Notes under the pieces: model-generated | Database searches by the model: none | Seen by the model: only the letters and a program-made list of their open reading frames with translations | What the model was told of the DNA's origin: nothing | Part shown: positions 1-8,245 of the stretch, piece after piece | Layout: each line of letters begins with the position of its first letter | Position numbering within the stretch: position 1 is the stretch's first letter | Program-made: the position numbers and the translations under genes | NCBI GenBank assembly: GCA_024643655.1 | Contig: JAHEMM010000017.1 | Location: 1 to 38,913 of the forward strand | Direction of reading: 5' to 3' | DNA from: Chitinophagaceae bacterium | GTDB taxonomy: Bacteria > Bacteroidota > Bacteroidia > Chitinophagales > Chitinophagaceae | Length of the DNA: 38,913 nucleotides

Positions 1-1184
1 TACTGATAAGAAAGATCGCTGCTGCTATTACCATTTGGCGCCTGAGACGGTACAAAGGCAACCTGCTCCCATGTGCCATTAACATTACGCTCTACCGCAA
101 AACCACTATTATTGATCTCAGTTGATGTTACCCACTTCACCATTACATTTGATTTGCTTCTGGTTGCTGTGAAAGATTTGAAATCAACTGGTAGTCCAAT
201 ACAACCTGCTGGATGAGGGAAAAACTTAACTACACTATTAGATAATGAAGGTCCTTCAACCAAGATCAAATAACCATATTCAGAATAAGGCTGAGTATTT
301 GAATATGGTGGAGGTAGTGAAACTGGTCCTCCACTTGAAAACGGAGTGCCACTTGATAAAGAAATTGGTGCACTTGAGAAAGCTAATTCATCAGTACCGA
401 TTTCTAAAGTACCGTTAGAATTCACATCAACATATATTTTATATGTTATATTCTTAGCGCTAGGATCTACAGTGCTTATACCCAATGTATACTGTCTACT
501 TGGACTAGCACAATTTTTAAAGCCGGTAATAGTTGGATCATTAAAAAATATTGGTTGAGCACATACATAACATTGTGCCGCTGGTTTAGGTGCATTCTGA
601 TTTGAACCCCATATATCTGTCTTTACAGATACTGGTCCTCCACAAGGTTGATTAAGTATTACTTTAATATTTTTAACAGTGTAATGATCATTGGTACCAT
701 TAAAAAATTTTTCAGCAGTTAAACCTGGAGAGTTTGATGGTTGAGTTAATACAACAGTATTATCCTCAGGATAAATTGTTGCAAAAGTAAGAGGCTGTAC
801 TACATTTAAAGCACCAGTTGTTGGAACATTAGTAAATCCAAGATCCATAAATGATTTACCAACAGCATCCACAACAGTACCTAATTGAGTAGCAGTACCT
901 GGATTTACTGCAGGTGTACTTCCTCCACAATTAAAAATAGGGACTACAGGATAATCTGCTGCTAGCCAAGAGTGAAAATATAAGTTCTTAAATCCAGAAT
1001 TTGTAGCAATATCAAATTCTGCATTAAATGTTACAGTACATTGATTTGCTCCAGGACCTGGGGTAGGCACACCGACAACTTGAATTTTAATATTTGCAAT
1101 ATTCTGCAAAGTACACTGTGCCTGTACTTTAGCAGTAATTCCCATTACTGCCATAATCATAATCGAAAGTAAAATCTTTTTCAT
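1..1184 (-). CDS. Secreted protein, probable T9SS substrate, 3' end beyond window
   Basis: This open frame starts at the ATG at 1184 and runs off the left edge, so about 394 residues are visible and the C-terminus is missing. Residues 1-22 form a signal peptide (MKK, a hydrophobic core, then KVQAQC). The body is rich in Asn, Thr, Ser and Pro, with paired cysteines, as in extracellular beta-sandwich proteins. The last visible part contains the FTATRSKSNVMVKW and GFAVERNVNGTWEQVAFV stretches. These match the paralogue at 2400-3866 closely; there the same module precedes a T9SS sorting domain. I infer that the missing end carries such a domain too. The specific function (adhesin, surface structure or enzyme) is not recognisable. 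No Shine-Dalgarno sequence precedes the start. It lies downstream of cmk on the same strand, after a 379-base gap. Confidence 0.85.
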   Translation of the reverse strand, partial: MKKILLSIMIMAVMGITAKVQAQCTLQNIANIKIQVVGVPTPGPGANQCTVTFNAEFDIATNSGFKNLYFHSWLAADYPVVPIFNCGGSTPAVNPGTATQLGTVVDAVGKSFMDLGFTNVPTTGALNVVQPLTFATIYPEDNTVVLTQPSNSPGLTAEKFFNGTNDHYTVKNIKVILNQPCGGPVSVKTDIWGSNQNAPKPAAQCYVCAQPIFFNDPTITGFKNCASPSRQYTLGISTVDPSAKNITYKIYVDVNSNGTLEIGTDELAFSSAPISLSSGTPFSSGGPVSLPPPYSNTQPYSEYGYLILVEGPSLSNSVVKFFPHPAGCIGLPVDFKSFTATRSKSNVMVKWVTSTEINNSGFAVERNVNGTWEQVAFVPSQAPNGNSSSDLSYQ

Positions 1185-1563
1185 GCTTCAAGGTTTTTTG
1201 TTTAATTAAATAGCGTTTTCAAATAATACGAATAGCTGGTTGCCCAACTCTTTTATGATGAGTAATTACATCCTGTGTTTACAGGTTTCCAAGGGGATTT
1301 CTTGGGCTATTTAATAGGAGGGATTTCTGTTGGTTCGACAGAAGTATAAAGGAATTTTTTAATCCTTCAAGAGAGATTGGAATTTGTTAGTTTGGTTAAA
1401 AGATTGAATAAAATAGTACTCAAATCTGATAATCAAGGCATTACATTAAATTTGGATTTGTAATCTTTCGAGAGGTAGGGGATTTTGGGGGATTGATTTA
1501 CATCAATCAGAGTACCAAAGTAATACATGATTTTTTGTTATGCAAGGAATTGGCAATTTTTTT
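1185..1563. other. 379-base intergenic region with several inverted repeats
   Basis: No credible gene is present. Short dyads lie at 1273-1276/1281-1284 (CTGT/ACAG), 1289-1293/1301-1305 (CCAAG/CTTGG), 1325-1330/1338-1343 (TTCTGT/ACAGAA) and 1349-1353/1363-1367 (AAGGA/TCCTT), followed by a perfect 7-bp dyad at 1491-1508. It presumably carries the leader and promoter of the minus-strand secreted-protein gene and the end of the cmk transcript. I could not pick a clear Bacteroidota promoter in it. Confidence 0.5.
1491..1508. promoter_or_regulatory. FNR/Crp-type palindrome TTGAT-N4-ATCAA
   Basis: GATTGAT TTAC ATCAATC is a 7-bp perfect dyad around a 4-base centre. The core TTGAT-N4-ATCAA (1493-1506) equals the FNR/Anr half-site arrangement. 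It lies about 310 bases upstream of the secreted-protein start at 1184 and 55 bases beyond the end of cmk. That is far from either expected promoter, so regulator binding is an inference; it could simply be a small RNA hairpin. Confidence 0.3.
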
Positions 1564-2241
1564 TTAAATTTTTTCTTTTACCCAGTCTACTGCCAGCTGA
1601 AACTGCTGCTTTTCAGATAAATTTGAATTATCCAGTACAATGGCATCTTTAGCCTGTTTTAGCGGACTTACTTCCCTGTTAGAGTCTATATAATCCCTTA
1701 ATTCCAGGTTATCCTTTACTTCTTCTATACTTATATTAGGATTTTTTTCAAATAACTCTTTAAACCGTCGCTGCACCCTTATCGCACTATCGGCAGTCAT
1801 AAAAAGCTTTAATTCTGCTTTAGGGAAAACAACAGTGCCAATATCCCTGCCATCCATAACTATCCCTTTCTTTGCTCCCATTTTTTGTTGCTGGGCAACA
1901 GCAAATTCCCGCACTTCTTTGATAGCTGCCACATTGCTTACTTTTTCTGCAATCAACATATCTCTTATCAGGTACTCAACATTTTCCCCATTTAAAAATA
2001 TCTCGCTGCTGCCGTTTTGTGCATTAAATATAAATTCGAGGTTAATATTCTTTAAGGCAACCGTAATATCTTTTGTGCTGGTCAGGTCAATATTGTTTCT
2101 TAAAAAATATAATGCAATGGCCCGATACATGGCACCGCTGTCTACATATATATAACCCAGCTCCTTTGCCAGTTGCTTTGCCAGGGTACTTTTACCACAA
2201 CTTGACCAACCATCAATTGCCACAATAATTTTCTTTGCCAT
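1564..2241 (-). CDS. cmk: Cytidylate kinase
   Basis: CMP/dCMP kinase transfers phosphate from ATP to CMP or dCMP in the cytosol, supplying CDP for RNA, DNA and lipid precursors. The 225-residue length is normal for the family. The P-loop GWSSCGKS is at residues 11-18, the nucleotide-monophosphate motif DSGAMYR at 34-40, and the family signature DGRDIGTVVFP near 127-138. A lid region rich in Arg and Lys follows. The ATG at 2241 is the natural start because the P-loop lies at its usual distance. A possible -7 element (TATTTTTG, 2259-2252) lies just upstream, without a convincing -33 partner. The gene sits between two paralogous secreted-protein genes on the same strand, after the terminator of the upstream one. 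Confidence 0.97.
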   Translation of the reverse strand: MAKKIIVAIDGWSSCGKSTLAKQLAKELGYIYVDSGAMYRAIALYFLRNNIDLTSTKDITVALKNINLEFIFNAQNGSSEIFLNGENVEYLIRDMLIAEKVSNVAAIKEVREFAVAQQQKMGAKKGIVMDGRDIGTVVFPKAELKLFMTADSAIRVQRRFKELFEKNPNISIEEVKDNLELRDYIDSNREVSPLKQAKDAIVLDNSNLSEKQQFQLAVDWVKEKI

Positions 2242-2301
2242 ATAATAGGCTCAAAAATACTGTTTCAACAGAAGATATTGATAGAATACAATTAAAATAT
2301 A

Positions 2302-2329
2302 AAAGGAGTGTACTTGATGACACTCCTTT
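2302..2329 (-). terminator. Rho-independent terminator of the 2400-3866 gene
   Basis: AAAGGAGTGT (2302-2311) pairs perfectly with ACACTCCTTT (2320-2329) across an 8-base loop. On the minus strand the hairpin lies 71 bases past the stop at 2400 and is followed by a U-rich run. It separates this gene from cmk. Confidence 0.85.
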
Positions 2330-2399
2330 AAAACTTTCGCACTTAGCAACAAAATTGTTGTAGCTTGTATTTACAGTTGCATTTACTATGTTTATTCCA

Positions 2400-3866
2400 T
2401 TATCTTCCAGCAATTATTATCTTTTTAGTAATCTTTTCCCCTTGATTGGTAATAATGCTGATCATATAAATACCGGGCGATAAATTATCAATGGTGTAAT
2501 AATTATTGGAAATGTTTTTAATCTGCCGTATTATCATTCCATTCGCATTGACAACAGCTAAATCCCGATACATTGCCTTGTCATCAAATACAATATTTAC
2601 TTTACCATTATCAGAAGGATTAGGATAAACAGTAATATTATTTGCCTGATCCATCCCCTTCACAAAACAAACGGCACTGTATTTTGATTTATTATCGATA
2701 TCAATTTGTTTGATTCGATATTGTGTCAAACCTTTCGCACTATTAATATCTGTAAATATATAAGTGAGCAGTGCATCGCTGTTGCCGTTTACTCCTTTAG
2801 ATTTTACGAAAGCAATATTTTCCCAACTACCATTAATATTACGTTCTACTTCAAAACCATTATTGTTATTTTCTAAAAGAGTCTCCCACTTCAACATCAC
2901 ATTCAATTTAATTCTGTTTGCAGTAAATGATTTCATAACAACAGGAAGCGGAATACAGGCATTGTCAAGCCGTGTATATACTTCATTTGTTATTGAAGGG
3001 CTTGTTACCACTACCCAAAGAGCTCTGTCAGCAAAAGGCTTTTCGTTAGAATAGGGCAAATAACTCATTACTCCAGAATTGTAGGTATAATTATTAGAAT
3101 TGTCGAGTTGAATATTACTGCCGCTTGCAACAGAAATATTATCAGCCGCTTTATTATAAATACCATCGCCATTATCCAGATATACATTATAGTTAACACT
3201 TAATCCACCTGTATTAATAGTATTTATAGAAAAATTAAATGTCCGGGGTGTCTGGCAAAATAAGAAACCAGTCACTTTTGGATCGTTAGCATAAATTACA
3301 ACACCCTTAGATACACAAGCCACTGTTTGTGCATGTGCTGACTGGCTCTCCCAGAGATCGGCAGTAAATGACTGAGGAATATCGCAATTAAGCGGAAGGG
3401 TAATTACAAGTCCATTGATGGTATACCGATCAGATCCGGGTAATACACCCCCAGCCATTTCGGATATTGCGTAAACAGATTGAAAATTCGGTGCATTAAT
3501 ATCTGGCGGGTAAGCAGTTTGAATTTCCAATGCCCCACCCTGGTGAAAAAAACCTAATGTGGCAATTGAATTATCCAAAGCTCCATTTCCACCTGTAATT
3601 ATAGAAGTAGTAGGCGGTGATGATTGCGGATAACTGTAATTAGCATATGCACTGGTAGGCCATAAATGAATCCAGAAATATTTACCGCCCGGATTATGTA
3701 GAATATCAAATGATAATTCCATAGTAACTACACATTGGCCGCCGGCGTTTGTATAAGGAGGCGCCACCAGTCTTATACCTGGATTGGCAAATGTACATTG
3801 GGCACTAGCTGTATTGGAAACTCCAAGTAATGAAAGTGTCAAAGCGAATAGTAGAATCTTTTTCAT
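2400..3866 (-). CDS. Secreted protein with T9SS C-terminal sorting domain
   Basis: This 488-residue protein has a signal peptide at about residues 1-22 (MKK, hydrophobic core, ASAQC). The N-terminal 300 residues look like an extracellular beta-rich domain of unknown role. A fibronectin-like module with GFEVERN and WENIAFV lies at about 330-400. The last 75 residues form a type A T9SS sorting domain: ITVYPNPS, then beta-strands, then PGIYMISI and a basic KITKK end. By family knowledge it is exported by Sec, crosses the outer membrane through the type IX system, and is released or attached to the surface. It is paralogous to the partial gene at 1-1184 along most of its length. The start at 3866 fits the signal peptide. 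I do not recognise a specific enzymatic function. Confidence 0.92.
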   Translation of the reverse strand: MKKILLFALTLSLLGVSNTASAQCTFANPGIRLVAPPYTNAGGQCVVTMELSFDILHNPGGKYFWIHLWPTSAYANYSYPQSSPPTTSIITGGNGALDNSIATLGFFHQGGALEIQTAYPPDINAPNFQSVYAISEMAGGVLPGSDRYTINGLVITLPLNCDIPQSFTADLWESQSAHAQTVACVSKGVVIYANDPKVTGFLFCQTPRTFNFSINTINTGGLSVNYNVYLDNGDGIYNKAADNISVASGSNIQLDNSNNYTYNSGVMSYLPYSNEKPFADRALWVVVTSPSITNEVYTRLDNACIPLPVVMKSFTANRIKLNVMLKWETLLENNNNGFEVERNINGSWENIAFVKSKGVNGNSDALLTYIFTDINSAKGLTQYRIKQIDIDNKSKYSAVCFVKGMDQANNITVYPNPSDNGKVNIVFDDKAMYRDLAVVNANGMIIRQIKNISNNYYTIDNLSPGIYMISIITNQGEKITKKIIIAGR

Positions 3867-4175
3867 AACACATATTTTTATGGGTTAAAAATATTTTCCA
3901 TAGGCATGAAAATTTTACCTATAATAATCAAGTGAGTTTTGTAACTCAATAAATTTTATAGCATAAGATTCTAAGTATGTTATAAAGAACTTTAAATAGA
4001 AGTATAGGTATCAGCATCGACACCCTCTTCCAGAGTATTGTAATTTAACATTCCACGCAGCAAAAACTTATGACTTTGATAATTAAAAAAGTTGATATTG
4101 ATCAGCTCAAATGCATTAAAACAAAAAGGAGTATCAATAACGATACTCCTTAAAAGGCTGTTTGAATATTTTAAT
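3867..4175. other. 309-base gap between clpC and the secreted-protein gene
   Basis: The gap holds the clpC terminator (4126-4151) and the presumed promoter and leader of the secreted-protein gene. A small GAGTT/AACTC hairpin sits at 3934-3947. An 82-codon open frame here overlaps the clpC end in another frame and has no protein-like character. I see no further gene and no clear -7/-33 pair. Confidence 0.5.
4126..4151 (-). terminator. Rho-independent terminator of clpC
   Basis: AAGGAGTATC (4126-4135) pairs with GATACTCCTT (4142-4151) over a 6-base loop. On the minus strand it starts about 25 bases after the clpC stop and is followed by TTTTTGTTTT. Confidence 0.88.
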
Positions 4176-6704
4176 CTATGCTTTCGATTTCTCTCCGGAC
4201 TTTTCTTTGAAAGTAAACGAAAGTTTTGTTTTCTCTTCATCTGTGTCAGCTATTAATATATCGCCGGCTTTGACATTTCTGTTCAATATTTCTTCGGCCA
4301 AAGGATCTTCAAGATATTTCTGAATAGCTCTATGCAATGGTCTTGCACCAAATTGTGAATCATATCCTTTATCACCTAAAAACTCTTTGGCATTTTCAGT
4401 AAGTTCAAGGCTAAAGCCAAGATTTTCCAAACGCTTCATTACTCCCTTCATCAGAATATCAATAATGTTGAATATATTTTCTTTTGAAAGGCTATTAAAT
4501 ATAACTACATCATCTATCCTATTTAAGAATTCAGGTGAAAAAGTTTTCTTCAATGCTTTTTCAATTACCGCTTTATTCTCTTCTTCCTGATGCTCTACTT
4601 TAGAAGCAGTAGCAAAACCAACCCCGGCACCAAAATCTTTCAATTGTCGTACACCAATATTTGAAGTCATGATGATTAACGTATTCTTGAAATCAACTTT
4701 TCTTCCAAGACCATCTGTAAGCTGACCATCGTCTAACACCTGTAATAGTATATTATAAATATCCGGATGTGCTTTTTCAATCTCATCCAAAAGGATAACA
4801 CTATAAGGTTTACGACGAACTCTTTCCGTTAACTGACCACCTTCTTCATATCCGACATAACCAGGAGGCGCACCAATTAACCGGCTTACTGTAAACTTCT
4901 CCATATATTCACTCATATCAATCCTGATCAATGATTCTTCAGAATCAAACATCTGTCTTGATAGAGCTCTTGCTAATTCTGTTTTACCAACACCCGTTGG
5001 GCCAAGAAATATAAATGTACCAATTGGTTTCTTTGGATCCTTCAACCCTACTCTATTACGTTGTATTGCTTTTACCACTTTTGCAATGGCTTCATCTTGA
5101 CCTACTACCATTCCCTTCATATCATCCGACATCTTCTTCAGTTTCTCCGTTTCCGCTTCCACCATTCTTCTTACAGGTATTCCCGTCATCATACTCACTA
5201 CTTCTGCGATATCTTCATCGCCGATAGGATAACGCTTATGTTTGCTTTCTTCCTCCCAAATATTCTTTGCTTTCTCTAATTCTTCTTGCAAACGTTTTTC
5301 TGTATCCCGCAATGAAGCGGCTTCTTCAAATTTCTGGCTTTTTACTACTTTGTTCTTCTCGTTTTTAACATCCTCTATTTTACCTTCGAGATCTACAATA
5401 TTCTGTGGTACATTAATATTTTTTAGATGTACCCTTGCCCCTACTTCATCCATTACATCAATCGCTTTATCAGGTAGTAAACGATCTGTAACATAGCGAT
5501 CGCTTAATTTTACACATGCATCAATGGCCTCATCATCATAATTTACATTATGAAAATCTTCATATTTTGATTTGATGTTGTTTAAAATCTTAATTGTATC
5601 CTCTACACTTGGAGGATCTACCATAACTTTTTGAAAACGACGATCCAATGCTCCATCTTTTTCAATATACATTCTATATTCATCCAAAGTAGAAGCACCA
5701 ATACATTGTAATTCACCTCTTGCCAATGCTGGTTTAAAAATATTACTAGCATCCAAGGAGCCACTGGCGCCACCTGCACCTACAATAGTGTGCATCTCAT
5801 CTATGAACAAAATCACATCCCGGTTCTTTTCTAATTCGTTCATGATGGCTTTCATTCTTTCTTCAAACTGGCCACGGTATTTTGTACCTGCGACCAATGC
5901 AGCAAGATCAAGAGACACCACTCTTTTATCGAATAAAACTCTGGACACTTTTCTTTGTACTATTCGTAAAGCCAAACCTTCTACGATTGCAGTTTTACCA
6001 ACACCTGGCTCGCCAATTAGAATAGGGTTATTCTTTTTTCTACGGGAAAGAATTTGTGAAACTCTTTCAATTTCTGATTCACGACCAACGATTGGATCCA
6101 ATGCACCCAGTTCTGCCATTTTAGTTATATCACGACCAAAATTGTCGAGAACCGGCGTCTTACTTTTGGCATTACCACTTTGTTTGCTTCCTTTTGATTG
6201 AGCGTATTTCTTTTCTTCATCAAAATCATCGTCATTCTCATCTTGAAATTCTGCCCGGGGATCGTTTGATTTTACGATACCCAATTCTTGTCTGAATAGA
6301 TCGTAATCCACGTCAAATTGATTTAAGATTTGTGTAGCAATATTTTCTTTGTTCTTTAATATTGAAAGCATCAGATGTTCGGTCTCCACTGTTACACTTT
6401 TTAAAGCTTTTGCTTCTAAAACTGTAACTCTGATTACTTTTTCGGCTTGTTTGGTTAATGGCAAACTATTGATATTTGCTATATTCTTACCCGTTTTATC
6501 TTTTACGGCTAATTCAATCTCTTTTCGAAGCTCATAGAGATCGATATTGAAACTTTTGAGAATGCGTACAGCCGTATTATCACCTTCTCTTATAAGACCG
6601 AGCAGCAAATGCTCAGTACCAATAAAATCGTTGCCAAGCCTTAAAGCTTCTTCTCTGCTGAAGGAGATAATCTCCTTTACTTGTGCTGAAAAATTATTAT
6701 CCAT
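4176..6704 (-). CDS. clpC: Clp protease ATP-binding subunit ClpC
   Basis: This is an Hsp100/AAA+ unfoldase that feeds substrates to the ClpP peptidase in the cytosol. The 842 residues show the Clp N-terminal double repeat (about 1-145), an acidic, charged linker (about 150-185), AAA-1 with Walker A GEPGVGKT near 230 and Walker B FIDEMH, a UvrB/UvrC-type middle coiled coil near 430-460, and AAA-2 with Walker A GPTGVGKT near 568 and Walker B LLDEIEKAH. A VGF tripeptide near 696 in the second ring matches the ClpP-docking loop, which argues for ClpC rather than the disaggregase ClpB. The length and single UVR-containing linker also fit ClpC. clpP and adaptor genes are not in the window. It is divergent from the STAS-like gene across 156 bases and ends in its own terminator. 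Confidence 0.95.
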   Translation of the reverse strand: MDNNFSAQVKEIISFSREEALRLGNDFIGTEHLLLGLIREGDNTAVRILKSFNIDLYELRKEIELAVKDKTGKNIANINSLPLTKQAEKVIRVTVLEAKALKSVTVETEHLMLSILKNKENIATQILNQFDVDYDLFRQELGIVKSNDPRAEFQDENDDDFDEEKKYAQSKGSKQSGNAKSKTPVLDNFGRDITKMAELGALDPIVGRESEIERVSQILSRRKKNNPILIGEPGVGKTAIVEGLALRIVQRKVSRVLFDKRVVSLDLAALVAGTKYRGQFEERMKAIMNELEKNRDVILFIDEMHTIVGAGGASGSLDASNIFKPALARGELQCIGASTLDEYRMYIEKDGALDRRFQKVMVDPPSVEDTIKILNNIKSKYEDFHNVNYDDEAIDACVKLSDRYVTDRLLPDKAIDVMDEVGARVHLKNINVPQNIVDLEGKIEDVKNEKNKVVKSQKFEEAASLRDTEKRLQEELEKAKNIWEEESKHKRYPIGDEDIAEVVSMMTGIPVRRMVEAETEKLKKMSDDMKGMVVGQDEAIAKVVKAIQRNRVGLKDPKKPIGTFIFLGPTGVGKTELARALSRQMFDSEESLIRIDMSEYMEKFTVSRLIGAPPGYVGYEEGGQLTERVRRKPYSVILLDEIEKAHPDIYNILLQVLDDGQLTDGLGRKVDFKNTLIIMTSNIGVRQLKDFGAGVGFATASKVEHQEEENKAVIEKALKKTFSPEFLNRIDDVVIFNSLSKENIFNIIDILMKGVMKRLENLGFSLELTENAKEFLGDKGYDSQFGARPLHRAIQKYLEDPLAEEILNRNVKAGDILIADTDEEKTKLSFTFKEKSGEKSKA

Positions 6705-6860
6705 TTTAGATAATTAGTTGTGATACAATATTAACGAATAAATTTGGTTACTGATTTACCGTAATTATAAACGTAATGTTGATAATTTTAGTTGCTAAAG
6801 GCAAGCCAATTTAGCAGTTTTCCGTTTTTCAGAACTTAAACTATATTCAAATTAAGAACT

Positions 6861-7262
6861 ATGAATGTCAAATGCGATACCAAAGAGAAATTTCATGTCA
6901 TCACGGTTACAGATTCGACTCTTACTGCTAGTATGACAGATGAAATGCAGGAATGTTTGTTGCCATACCTACAAAATGACGCCAGCCTACCGGACAGGCA
7001 GGTTAAAAATCTGGTGCTTATACTTAAAGATACTCACTCAATTGATGTAGCCGCGGCAGAAAAGCTGGTTACCATTCAACAAAAATATTATGAGAACAAT
7101 GCTTCTTTTGTTATTTGCGAATTACAGAAAACAGTTGAAGAGTTTTTGGATAAAAATGAATTACTTGAAATGATGAATGTAACACCAACTGAAAGTGAAG
7201 CATGGGATATTGTACAGATGGAAGAAATTGAAAGAGAATTTTTTAACGAAGATGAAAACTAA
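6861..7262 (+). CDS. STAS-like domain protein
   Basis: The 133-residue acidic, soluble protein lacks a signal peptide. The pattern of short beta-strands (FHVITVTD, NLVLILKDTHSID, ASFVICEL) alternating with helices, followed by a C-terminal helix, resembles the STAS/anti-sigma-factor antagonist fold. The position after the LKDTHSID loop, where the phosphorylated Ser of SpoIIAA-type proteins would sit, reads DVAAAEKL, so a classical phospho-switch serine is not evident. It precedes ribonuclease Z by 78 bases on the same strand, a pairing I associate with Bacteroidota genomes. Whether the two are cotranscribed is an inference. A partner-binding regulatory role is possible, but the real function is unknown. 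Confidence 0.72.
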   Translation: MNVKCDTKEKFHVITVTDSTLTASMTDEMQECLLPYLQNDASLPDRQVKNLVLILKDTHSIDVAAAEKLVTIQQKYYENNASFVICELQKTVEEFLDKNELLEMMNVTPTESEAWDIVQMEEIEREFFNEDEN

Positions 7263-7340
7263 CTACAACGAGAATGCAGCTAAATTGCTTATATTTCTGT
7301 CTCTGTAAAACTGTAACACACCAAAAACCACAACCGTTTC

Positions 7341-8243
7341 ATGTTTGCTGTTACCATTCTTGGCAATAATTCTGCTGTACCTGCTTTTAACCGGCACCCT
7401 ACCAGTCAGGTCGTTACACTTGACGGCAATAATTATCTGGTAGATTGTGGCGAAGGCACACAAATACAGTTGATTAATTATAAGATCAGACGTAGTAAAA
7501 TTTCCCATATTTTTATTTCGCATTTACATGGCGATCATTATTTTGGTTTAATAGGATTATTAAATTCATTTGGACTTCTAAGTCATCAACAGGAATTACA
7601 TGTATTTGGACCTGCTCCATTAAAAGAAATAATAGAATTACAATTAAAAGTAGCGGATACAAAACTTTGTTATGCATTACATATACACCACATAACTGAG
7701 GCAGCAACTTTACTCGATAATGATAAGCTGAGGGTAAAATGTTTTCGTACCAATCACCGGATTGAATGTTACGGATTTTCTTTTGAGCAAAAAAAACATC
7801 CGAGAAAATTAAGTCTTGAAAAAGCAAAGGCCTTTGAAATACCTGCCAACTTTTACGATCGGTTGAAGAATGGCGAAGATTATACAAAAAAAGATGGTTC
7901 GATAATTAAAAACGATCTGGTTACTGAAACGGGTGAAACCGGAAAAAAATATGTATTCTGTGCCGATACAAAATATGATGAGTCACTGCTTCCGCATATT
8001 AAGGATGCTGATATGATCTATCATGAAACAACTTATCTAGATAATCTGCGACAAAGAGCCGAAGACCGTTTTCATTCTACTACCAAACAGGCAGCTGAAC
8101 TAGCATTAAAAGGCGGTGTAAAAAAATTACTGATTGGCCACTTCAGCAGCAAGTATAATACACTGGAAGAATTTGAGGCTGAAGCAAGAGAAGTTTTTCC
8201 AAATACTGAGTTGGCTTTGGAAGGAGTTTGTTTTGAGGTGTAA
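7341..8243 (+). CDS. rnz: Ribonuclease Z (tRNA 3' endonuclease)
   Basis: RNase Z is a metallo-beta-lactamase-fold enzyme that cuts precursor tRNA after the discriminator base. The 300-residue protein is the usual short form. The zinc motif HLHGDH is at residues 61-66 (H61, H63, D65, H66), preceded by the VDCGEGTQ strand. Further metal ligands are plausible in the CADTKYD segment, and the conserved HST motif appears in DRFHSTT. The C-terminal LLIGHFSS provides the last His. The enzyme suits this genome region because none of the tRNA genes seen here encodes CCA, so 3' trimming followed by CCA addition is needed. It converges on dapA with only two bases between stop codons. Confidence 0.95.
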   Translation: MFAVTILGNNSAVPAFNRHPTSQVVTLDGNNYLVDCGEGTQIQLINYKIRRSKISHIFISHLHGDHYFGLIGLLNSFGLLSHQQELHVFGPAPLKEIIELQLKVADTKLCYALHIHHITEAATLLDNDKLRVKCFRTNHRIECYGFSFEQKKHPRKLSLEKAKAFEIPANFYDRLKNGEDYTKKDGSIIKNDLVTETGETGKKYVFCADTKYDESLLPHIKDADMIYHETTYLDNLRQRAEDRFHSTTKQAAELALKGGVKKLLIGHFSSKYNTLEEFEAEAREVFPNTELALEGVCFEV

Positions 8244-8245
8244 TT

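Noticed and set aside
2302-4151. Shared GGAGT/ACTCC core in the terminators at 2302, 4126 and 21106 as a regulatory family
   Set aside because: Each is a simple terminator directly after a gene; the common core is short and loops and flanks differ, so coincidence is likely.
3992-4240. 82-codon minus-strand frame near the clpC end
   Set aside because: It overlaps clpC in another frame, spans the clpC terminator and has no protein-like features.
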